Shown here: one piece after another, positions 55,724-62,692 of the stretch
Layout: every line of letters starts with the position of its first letter
How positions within the stretch are numbered: position 1 is the stretch's first letter
Assembly: GCA_963803735.1 (NCBI GenBank)
Contig: CAWDNV010000011.1
Coordinates: 62,001 to 126,000 of the forward strand
Length of the DNA stretch: 64,000 bases
Direction of reading: 5' to 3'
Source: Palsa-189 sp963803735
GTDB taxonomy: Bacteria > Acidobacteriota > Terriglobia > Acidiferrales > UBA7541
Position numbers and translations under genes: made by a program
The notes under the pieces: generated by a model
The model's database searches: none
What the model saw: the letters and a program-made list of their open reading frames with translations, nothing else
Told to the model about the DNA's origin: nothing

Positions 55724-56028
55724 ACACAGACTTGAGAGTTCCTGAAGCTATCCTCGAGCAGTTGGAATCGGAGGAGGAATTCCTAGACAGCTTGCTTGGG
55801 GGCCCAACTGATCCGTTTCCGAATCTGCCGGCTACTCTAAAGCAGATTCCAAATTGGATCGAATGGAAACTAGAAGAGCGGGACGGCAAGCAGACGAAGG
55901 TGCCCTATGTCGTCGGCACGAACGCGGCCTGCCGCTATCAACAAGCCTGCCGATTGGGTTCGCTTCAGGACTGCTATCGGCAGCGTGCCCACGATCAACA
56001 CCAACGAAGGTCTCGGCTTCGTAATTAA
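55720..56028 (+). pseudogene. N-terminal part of primase-helicase, out of frame with the rest
   Basis: The frame encodes a DNA-primase/polymerase N-terminus (LPATLKQIPNWIEWKLEERDG, QTKVPYVVGTN) and then runs to a stop at 56028. The homologous continuation, ending in PAAINKPADWVRF, is in the +1 frame of 55907-58024. So one base has been gained or lost near 55918-55940, or the gene uses a +1 frameshift. An ATG at 55907 with GAAGGTG upstream could also let the second part be made on its own. Confidence 0.6.
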
Positions 56029-58024
56029 TGGTAAGGCGGCAGAGCTTGGTCTCGTCGGCTTCGATATTGACGGCTGCCGGAATTCGCAGAACGGCGAGAT
56101 TACAGAATGGGCTTGGCGGCTAATTAAATGCCTCAGTTCGTATGCCGAAGTGACTCCGAGCCGTACAGGCGTCCGTGTCTGGGTTATCGGCGAACTTCCC
56201 GAAGGTCGCCGTGTCTTCTCTCTATCGCCGTCAGCCGGCTACGGCGACAAGGTTCGGATTGAGGTCTTCAGCGAAGGCAGATATTTCACGATTACAGGCG
56301 ACCGCATCGGCGACGCAACAGACATCGAACGGCGAAACCTGATCGACGCTTATCGGCTATGTGACGAGCTCAAGCGGCAGTTCCCGAGCGCACACAAACC
56401 AACCCAACCGGGCTCTGTTGATGACGCTGACGCCGGCCCGGTGAGAATAAAAAGCACTGGCAGTGTCATAACGACGAAACTCGAACTATTGATGCACGGA
56501 AACATCACCCAAGACCGGCCTCTCGTCATTGAGGACGGACTGGGCAACTCGCTCCAATACCCAAGTCATAGCGAGGCTGATCTGGCGCTGGCGACTTGGC
56601 TCGCCATCGATGGCAAGGATGCCGAAGGCATTGCTGAAGCTTTTCGTGAATCCTCACTCTATCGACGCAAATTCGAACGCGCAGATTATCGTGAGAAACT
56701 CATTCGCAAAGCCCTCGAATCAGCCCAAGAATGGAAACCTAAAAATCAGCCTATCGTTCTTCAGGCGACGGAAACGGCTGTGCCTCTGCCAGAAGAGATA
56801 GACCCAAACTCGGTGGCGGCGATCCCGCCATTCGATCCGACGGTTATCAACGGCATCTACGCCAAATTCGTCGATCTGATCACTCGCGGAGCAACCTTGG
56901 CGCCGCAGTTTGCTTATGTGATCGCCAAAACCGTTGTCGGCGCACGGATGGCCGGTAAGGTTAAGTTCAAGAATTTGGATGCTGAACCGCGCTATTACAC
57001 CGTTTTGATCGGAGAGACGGGTAGCGGCAAGGGCGAGGCTTGGCGACGAATGTTGAAAATTCTTCAGGCGCCAGGTCTGATCATTGACTGCGGGATCAAA
57101 ATTATTAATAGCGCGGATTCCGGGGCTGGCATCAAGGACGTATTCTTCGATCCGCCACAAGGCGAACCTGTTTTGTGCTACGTCGATGAAATCGAGGGGC
57201 TGGGAAACAAGGCAGCAGCAACGCGCAATCCAGCGATCATCGACACCATGATCGAGCTTGCCGACAGTACATCCATCTCGAGGGTACTGGCGAAAAAGAG
57301 CCAAAAGCGGGAGGCGTCGAGAACAACCAATGATGCGCGCTTCTGCATGGTCATCTGCGGTCAAGATGGCGAAACGTTTATGAAGGCGTTTGCTGGCCGG
57401 ACCAAGCTCGGGATCTACGATCGGCTCTATCCGGAATTCGGTGTTCCGGTCGAACCGGGTAATTTGCCCGACATCGACGCGAGTGATGCCGGCAAATTAA
57501 TGGCGGAGTTGCTCGGACTCGATTACTCCTTGACGATGGAGATGTCCCAGGAGGCCGAAAATAGGCTCGAGGAATTTTGGAACGAACAGTCGAAAGCGGT
57601 CCGTGTGAAGGTTCGCTGGAGGAAGAACCTCGCTATGGACGCATTCATGTCTGCGTTTGGCCGGGGCTCTAAGGTTGCCGAACTCCCAGATATGGAGATT
57701 GCGATCAAAATCTTCACGCGCCAGTTGATTATTCGTCGTGTTTTCTTCAGCACAGAGGTTCCAGATCGCGTCGGCTTCTACCTCGGGGCGATCAAAAAGA
57801 TTACCGAGCGAATGCAACGGCAATTGGACGCGGGCGTGCCGCCTGAAAAGGTTGCCAAGAGTCGGCGTGACTACGAGAACGAGACGCATGCCTACCGGAA
57901 CAACGAAGAGCACATTTTCGGTCGGGCTTGGGATGCACACGTCAAGGTTCACTTGCAGGAGATCACGATCGAAAAGAGCAACAAGCAGAGATATCCGAAA
58001 TACCTTCCGATCCCGCCGGAATAA
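55907..58024 (+). CDS. Primase-helicase (PrimPol-like N-part plus P-loop ATPase)
   Basis: 705 residues from ATG 55907. First part resembles archaeo-eukaryotic-type primase-polymerases of phages/plasmids: GFVINGKAAELGLVGFDIDGCR with a DxD, then YAEVTPSRTGVRVWV. The central/C-terminal part is an AAA-like/DUF3987-type ATPase with Walker A IGETGSGKGEAW and Walker B VLCYVDEIEGL. This is the usual replication protein of a small replicon. The N-terminal 60 residues are encoded upstream in another frame (see 55720). Five iteron-like repeats lie directly downstream. Confidence 0.7.
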   Translation: MSSARTRPAAINKPADWVRFRTAIGSVPTINTNEGLGFVINGKAAELGLVGFDIDGCRNSQNGEITEWAWRLIKCLSSYAEVTPSRTGVRVWVIGELPEGRRVFSLSPSAGYGDKVRIEVFSEGRYFTITGDRIGDATDIERRNLIDAYRLCDELKRQFPSAHKPTQPGSVDDADAGPVRIKSTGSVITTKLELLMHGNITQDRPLVIEDGLGNSLQYPSHSEADLALATWLAIDGKDAEGIAEAFRESSLYRRKFERADYREKLIRKALESAQEWKPKNQPIVLQATETAVPLPEEIDPNSVAAIPPFDPTVINGIYAKFVDLITRGATLAPQFAYVIAKTVVGARMAGKVKFKNLDAEPRYYTVLIGETGSGKGEAWRRMLKILQAPGLIIDCGIKIINSADSGAGIKDVFFDPPQGEPVLCYVDEIEGLGNKAAATRNPAIIDTMIELADSTSISRVLAKKSQKREASRTTNDARFCMVICGQDGETFMKAFAGRTKLGIYDRLYPEFGVPVEPGNLPDIDASDAGKLMAELLGLDYSLTMEMSQEAENRLEEFWNEQSKAVRVKVRWRKNLAMDAFMSAFGRGSKVAELPDMEIAIKIFTRQLIIRRVFFSTEVPDRVGFYLGAIKKITERMQRQLDAGVPPEKVAKSRRDYENETHAYRNNEEHIFGRAWDAHVKVHLQEITIEKSNKQRYPKYLPIPPE

Positions 58025-58062
58025 GGGCGCAAATGGAATCAGCGTTTAGTGAGGCCGTCTGA

Positions 58063-58272
58063 CACTTGCTGCCAAGCTCCACTTGCTGCCAAGTTCTCCG
58101 AAAAAAATGGTCGAATTAGACCACAAACCGGAGTTGGTGACAGAAAATTTGGCAGCAAGTGAACTCGCTGATTCTACGAGGGATAAGCCTAATTTTTGTC
58201 ACCTGCTGCCAAATATATAGATATATATATTTAAGGATCTGTGTTTATAGACCCGTGGAATGGCAGCAAGTG
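58063..58272. repeat. Iteron-like 13-bp repeats, putative replication origin
   Basis: The 13-mer CACTTGCTGCCAA occurs at 58063-58075 and 58080-58092 (17 bp apart), inverted at 58149-58161, with one mismatch at 58200-58212, and inverted with one mismatch at 58260-58272. A long alternating A/T tract follows the fourth copy. Repeats plus an AT-rich element immediately after a primase-helicase gene is the arrangement of an iteron origin. Regulator sites are the alternative. Confidence 0.6.
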
Positions 58273-58423
58273 GATTTTGCCCCAGGTCGGCGTGGATGCC
58301 GAATCGAGCTCGTGGACTGGGCCATGGCCGGGCATTGCCGCTCGAATGAAGAGGACAAAACTCACATTTCCCACAATTATTCGTAACTGCTTGAATCGGA
58401 AAGGCATAGGCCTAATTTCTATG

Positions 58424-58438
58424 CTGAATTAAATTCAG
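58424..58438. repeat. 15-bp palindrome
   Basis: CTGAATT-A-AATTCAG is a perfect palindrome in the origin-like region, 200 bases from the resolvase gene end. It could be a protein-binding or resolution site; there is nothing more to support either. Confidence 0.3.
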
Positions 58439-58636
58439 GTTCTGCTAATTTTAAAGGGTTTATGCCCTGAACATCACGGCGTTTCGTCGTGGATTATCTG
58501 CTTTTTCCCGTGAATTATCCCTCTATCATGCCGACCGGCGCCTGCGTATTCAGTCTGGATGGATCGCCGGCGCGTCCATTTGACAACTGCCAGATGGACA
58601 GGAAAGCCCGTTCCGGCGGGATTGAAAATGGATGGC

Positions 58637-59221
58637 TTACGCGGCCAGACTCGCAAGGGTTTTATGGACAAGACCGTGGCTGATGCCGAGGAGCTGAGCG
58701 ATCTGCCGGATGGTCTGGCCATCAGCCCGCAGCTGCCGTACGCGGTCGAGGTCGATATTGGCTGGCCGTCGTCCGGTTCGCAGTCCCTTGGCCTTGCGGT
58801 TTGCGATCCCGGAGCGTACGCGTTCGCGGATTAGATCGCGCTCGAACTCGGCGATGCTGGCAAAGATGCCAAACACAAGGCGACCGTTCGGCGTGCTGGT
58901 ATCGACGCCCTCGTGCATGGAGATGAACTGAATCCCGAGGGCGCTGAATTCGGCTAACGCATTCACAAGGTGTCGCGTGCTCCGAGCAAAGCGATCAAAG
59001 CGATAAACAACGACAGCATCAAACTTCCGTCGCTTGGCATCAGCCATCAGCCGGTTCAGTTCCGGTCGTGAATCTTTGGAGCCGCTGATGCCGCTGTCGA
59101 TGTAACGATCAGCGACGGTCCATTTGCGGGAAGCGCAAAACTCTTCGAACTCTCGAACCTGCATGCTGACATCTTGGCCGTTGTTCAGCGTTGAGACACG
59201 AGCGTAAAGAGCAGTTCGCAT
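58637..59221 (-). CDS. Serine recombinase (resolvase/invertase family)
   Basis: 194 residues from ATG 59221 (GAGGTG just upstream); GTG 59227 is the alternative. Catalytic Ser10 in LYARVSTLNNGQD, then YIDSGISGSKDSRPEL, VYRFDRFARSTRHL and GIFASIAEFERDLIRERV. C-terminal HTH (GQTIRQIAQLLGISHGLVHK). This is a complete resolvase, which fits multimer resolution of a replicon. Translationally coupled to the small RHH gene upstream. Confidence 0.9.
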   Translation of the reverse strand: MRTALYARVSTLNNGQDVSMQVREFEEFCASRKWTVADRYIDSGISGSKDSRPELNRLMADAKRRKFDAVVVYRFDRFARSTRHLVNALAEFSALGIQFISMHEGVDTSTPNGRLVFGIFASIAEFERDLIRERVRSGIANRKAKGLRTGRRPANIDLDRVRQLRADGQTIRQIAQLLGISHGLVHKTLASLAA

Positions 59222-59223
59222 GG

Positions 59224-59385
59224 TCACCTCAGGTCGAGCTTGAATCGGATGTAATTGCTGACAGACATCTTGGCTCCGCGGGCAGCCCGCTCAAGCAGCT
59301 TACGGTCAGCAGGCTTTAGCCGCAGCACAACGAAACGGCTCTGCCGCTCTTTAGGTTTTATTGGGGGCCGTCCCATTCTAGGCAT
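59224..59385 (-). CDS. Small RHH-type DNA-binding protein
   Basis: 53 residues (start MPRMGRPPIKPKERQSRF, ATG 59385 or 59376), read manually. The middle RFVVLRLKPADRKLLERAA and SVSNYIRFKLDL give a ribbon-helix-helix fold with an N-terminal GRPP/basic arm. The stop overlaps the resolvase start as GTGA. Twin palindromes lie just upstream (59394-59438), so it is probably an autorepressor controlling both genes. Confidence 0.7.
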   Translation of the reverse strand: MPRMGRPPIKPKERQSRFVVLRLKPADRKLLERAARGAKMSVSNYIRFKLDLR

Positions 59386-59393
59386 GCATTAAA

Positions 59394-59438
59394 TGTGTTA
59401 CACAAAGTAGCTGGTTGTCAAGGATAATGTGTAACACA
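59394..59438 (-). promoter_or_regulatory. Twin TGTGTWACACA operators around a promoter
   Basis: TGTGTTACACA (59394-59404) and TGTGTAACACA (59428-59438) are near-identical odd palindromes 34 bp centre to centre; together they also make an 11-bp inverted repeat. Between them, on the minus strand, is a perfect -35 hexamer TTGACA. The arrangement is a repressor-controlled promoter driving the RHH-resolvase pair; the -10 is not clear. Confidence 0.6.
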
Positions 59439-59525
59439 TCAAGTGCGTATTCATTTGCCCCCAAGCATTCAAAGCGTTGCTGATTTCGTCCGCATGTAGG
59501 CGAGATCGCAAGCAACTTTCGCAAA

Positions 59526-59897
59526 GTGAATCAGCAACAGGAAAAGGGAATAAGCATTCTTTTGGTGAATGATCGACCGGGGGTAGAACCCCCCATCGAT
59601 CTGCCGCAGCTTAAGGGCCTACTCCGGCGCGTCGCTGCCATTTTCCTCTCGAAAGAGAAATCTGAAGGCGGGGCTGATGATCGAGCCCAAATATCAGACT
59701 CTAAATGGACTCTTTTCGATCGTGTCTTTCGAATTCCTAAGTACCAACGGTTTTATAGCTGGGAGCGCAAGCAAAGGGACGACCTTTTCGGTGACATCCG
59801 CGAATTGGCGAAAAAAGGAGAAGATCGGCACCACTTCATGGCGACAATCGTGTGCTTTCGCACGCAGGACGTGAAGGCTGTTGGCTCGCTGGAATAA
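59526..59897 (+). pseudogene. Truncated DUF262-family gene (GmrSD-like)
   Basis: 123 residues from a GTG. The segment FRIPKYQRFYSWERKQRDDLFGDI and HHFMATIVCFRT is the N-terminal DUF262 signature (ParB-like NTPase of GmrSD-type modification-dependent restriction enzymes). The frame stops right before the expected VDGQQR catalytic motif; full proteins are several hundred residues longer. So it is a 5' remnant; the junction near 59,880-59,900 may be a recombination point. Confidence 0.65.
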
Positions 59898-59941
59898 GAG
59901 CAAGCTAGCTAGGATTAGGCTACTTCAGGGCGAATCGACAT

Positions 59942-62692
59942 TCATTCAGTGATGATTGCCGCGAAGATCGGCGTAACGGCATGCCGAACCTTTGCTTGTA
60001 GGTCAGCCTCTGTGGGACGACGTAGTGACTCTGTTAGCTCATTTTCTGCTCGGGAGAGCGATTGGATAAGAGCCTCAATCGGCTCCGACGATTTTCGAAT
60101 CACTCCGCGAAAGATTCCGCGCATCAGTTTTCCTTTTTCTGCATTCACGATCTCAGTTAAGTCGTTTCCGTTAGATACGTAGACGTGCATCGAGACCCGC
60201 CGTTCGTTCCAAATGCCATTCATGTCTTGCTGCAAGGTCTGACGGCTAAAAACGAGGACACCAAACGGGAGATGGTAAGCCGTTGATGGCAGATCAAGTG
60301 AATCGGGCCAGCGAAGATACGCTGGACCGACTGCGCCCTCGGGAAAGGCGGTCTTTGCCAGCGCGTCGCCCACACTAGGATGGTTTAACCCCAGTTTGGG
60401 GGTTACCCGACCGTCCGGGGAATAGACCAAGAACTCACCGTAGTCTGCGCAAACGTACGCGTCCGAAGCGCCAAATCTCAGAACCTGCGCTTCTGTCTGA
60501 ACGGCCCGCACATTATCACCATCGCGAACGAATGCTTGGCGGGTAAAACCCGGCACAGTCTCGGCCCCCGCATAGCCTTCTAAGAATTCTTTTAGGTCAT
60601 CCCACGTTGCAAGGCCGGGGTCTTGCTTCTTGATCGCAGACTGTTCAGTCCCATATTTCTGGTGGAAGTCTTTCCACTTTTGGAATCCCTGCTGCACTAG
60701 TTCGGCAAGGCGATCTCTGTCATTGCCACTGAGGGGCGCTCCAAAGCCATTGACCATCAGGTTGGTGAAATCGTCTTGAGAGAGCAGGCTCATTACGCGG
60801 GAAAAGACGGACTCAAATCGCTCGGGCTCAACGAGAGTTCGCGTGATAAGCCCTAGCTTTTCACGGGCTACACGGTAGGCATCCCATTCGCGACTGTCCT
60901 TAACCACTACTGTATCCACTATGACAGTCTCGCGAGACCCGAAACGATGGATTCGACCGACGCGCTGCTCCATGTCCATTGGATTCCAAGGAACGTCAAT
61001 GTGAATGAGTCTGCGAGAGACTTGGAGGTTGATGCCCTCACCTCCAGCTTTTGAGGAAACCAAGAATCTCGTCCCTTTGGGGTCCCAGAATGTATTGACT
61101 TCCTTCGTCCGCTCTTCGTCGCTTTGACCGCCGATGATGAGACTTGGCTTCTCGCCCCTTCTCTTTTCGAGGTATCTGGACAACGCTGTCACGGTTTCGA
61201 TGGGTTGAGCGAACAGAACTACTTTTTCGTTCCCGATTGGCTCAAGCAGCTTTGTGAAAATCAGATTCAATTTTTCGTCACCTGCGGTCTCGACGAGCTT
61301 TATGCCTTCCCGGAGCAACCGTTCCAGTCCCTGCTGCGATTCGGGGTCAGACGGCTGCCCCGGAATGAAGTTCTCGATGTCATCGACATCTTCATCTTGT
61401 TGTTGTCGGTCAACCTCCCTGTTTATTCTGGTGTAAAGCCTGTCGAGGTCTTCGTTCTCCGGCCCCAATCTATAGGGACGTAACAGAGTCAAGGCCGCTC
61501 GTAAACTTTTGTTGTTTTGATCCCATCGAGCCCGAATCGCTTGCCTCACCAAATAACCAAGACCAGCTTGGGGGCTGGAGGTCGCCCACTGCATTGCCTG
61601 AGCGCATCGCCATCCGGCGGCCCGGCGTCTAGCCTCGTCATTTTCAAATTGGTTTCTTGGCGGGCGATAAAACTCAAAAATGTTGTTGAGCCATTTTCGA
61701 TGGTCCGAGCCCAAATCGACGATGAGCGGATCGTTTATCTGTCGTTTCGGAAAGACCGGATTTCCATCCCAGTCTTGAATATCGTCCTTGGTGCGATAGA
61801 TGACGCGCCCAGCTAAGTCGTTTAGCGATTCTTCAGGATGTTTGAGCAAGAGGAGAAGGTTTTCGAAACGGGTCTGGTGGCCTTGGTGAGGAGTCCCACT
61901 CATAAGGATAAGCCGAGCACCGCGTGGCTGGTTCTGGATCAATTGCGACACCAGTTTGTATGCTTGGCGGGCGTCAGTTCCGTCTGGTGACCATGCCGAC
62001 AGGTGATGGCATTCATCGACGATCACTACGTCCCAAGGGGTCGTTGAGGCAAATTTATCAAAATTGGAACTTACAACAGCGCGATGAATGCTGGCGATTA
62101 CCCGGGGATCAGTCAGCCGGGCATCGCCCTCGGATACGCTCCATTGGCGAAATGGTAGATTGAGTCGGTCGAATTCTCTTCTAACATTTGCGACAAGTCT
62201 GGCCGGAGCTAGGTAGAGGATTCTCAGCGAAGGTCTCAGAGCGAGGAGTTCTTTTAAGAGCAAACCCACTTCGACGGTTTTTCCTAAACCAACCTCGTCC
62301 GCAACCAACACACTTCGAAGCTTGTCGGCCTCAAGAATGTGCCTTACGAGGCTGACCTGATGGGAGAGCGTTTCTACTTCTCGAACGTCTAGCCGTCGTT
62401 GGGGGTCTTCCATCGCCAGAAAATATGAGTTCAGTCGCGCAACGCTCCGTCGTGAGATCGATTGCCATGTCTCTTCGGCTGGTGGTTGGGCGAGTAGTGC
62501 GCATGGCGTGGGGACCTTATTCAGCCGACGAATATCGGTGCCTTCTTCTACCACGTTTTGGCTTTGTTCCTTCACAGCCCAAAGACGCCGAGGAGGAGCA
62601 ACCAGATCAGCGCTGCGAAGTCCCCATTCCTCAAATTCACGAAGAACAGAAAACTGAAAATTGCTATCGGGCTTTCGAAATAGGTCCGCCAT
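59942..62692 (-). CDS. SNF2/RapA-type helicase
   Basis: 916 residues. Walker A VLVADEVGLGKTVEVGLLL, motif II VVIVDECHHL, motif III LMSGTPHQGH, and C-terminal motifs VLFAQPIETV, SSKAGGEGINLQ and MEQRVGRIHRFGS. Helicase N-terminal residues 1-90 and the last 250 residues (with coiled-coil LIQSLSRAENELTESL) are unassigned. This layout resembles SNF2 proteins of defence systems such as DISARM DrmD. Its ATG overlaps the stop of the upstream gene by one base (TAATG), so the two act together. Confidence 0.8.
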   Translation of the reverse strand: MADLFRKPDSNFQFSVLREFEEWGLRSADLVAPPRRLWAVKEQSQNVVEEGTDIRRLNKVPTPCALLAQPPAEETWQSISRRSVARLNSYFLAMEDPQRRLDVREVETLSHQVSLVRHILEADKLRSVLVADEVGLGKTVEVGLLLKELLALRPSLRILYLAPARLVANVRREFDRLNLPFRQWSVSEGDARLTDPRVIASIHRAVVSSNFDKFASTTPWDVVIVDECHHLSAWSPDGTDARQAYKLVSQLIQNQPRGARLILMSGTPHQGHQTRFENLLLLLKHPEESLNDLAGRVIYRTKDDIQDWDGNPVFPKRQINDPLIVDLGSDHRKWLNNIFEFYRPPRNQFENDEARRRAAGWRCAQAMQWATSSPQAGLGYLVRQAIRARWDQNNKSLRAALTLLRPYRLGPENEDLDRLYTRINREVDRQQQDEDVDDIENFIPGQPSDPESQQGLERLLREGIKLVETAGDEKLNLIFTKLLEPIGNEKVVLFAQPIETVTALSRYLEKRRGEKPSLIIGGQSDEERTKEVNTFWDPKGTRFLVSSKAGGEGINLQVSRRLIHIDVPWNPMDMEQRVGRIHRFGSRETVIVDTVVVKDSREWDAYRVAREKLGLITRTLVEPERFESVFSRVMSLLSQDDFTNLMVNGFGAPLSGNDRDRLAELVQQGFQKWKDFHQKYGTEQSAIKKQDPGLATWDDLKEFLEGYAGAETVPGFTRQAFVRDGDNVRAVQTEAQVLRFGASDAYVCADYGEFLVYSPDGRVTPKLGLNHPSVGDALAKTAFPEGAVGPAYLRWPDSLDLPSTAYHLPFGVLVFSRQTLQQDMNGIWNERRVSMHVYVSNGNDLTEIVNAEKGKLMRGIFRGVIRKSSEPIEALIQSLSRAENELTESLRRPTEADLQAKVRHAVTPIFAAIITE

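Larger units (their letters stand above)
58025..58636. other. Non-coding origin-like region
   Basis: 612 bases without a supported gene. It holds five copies of CACTTGCTGCCAA-type repeats, an AT-rich run (58210-58235), and a 15-bp palindrome CTGAATTAAATTCAG (58424-58438). The right part, towards the resolvase end, shows nothing else. Confidence 0.6.
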
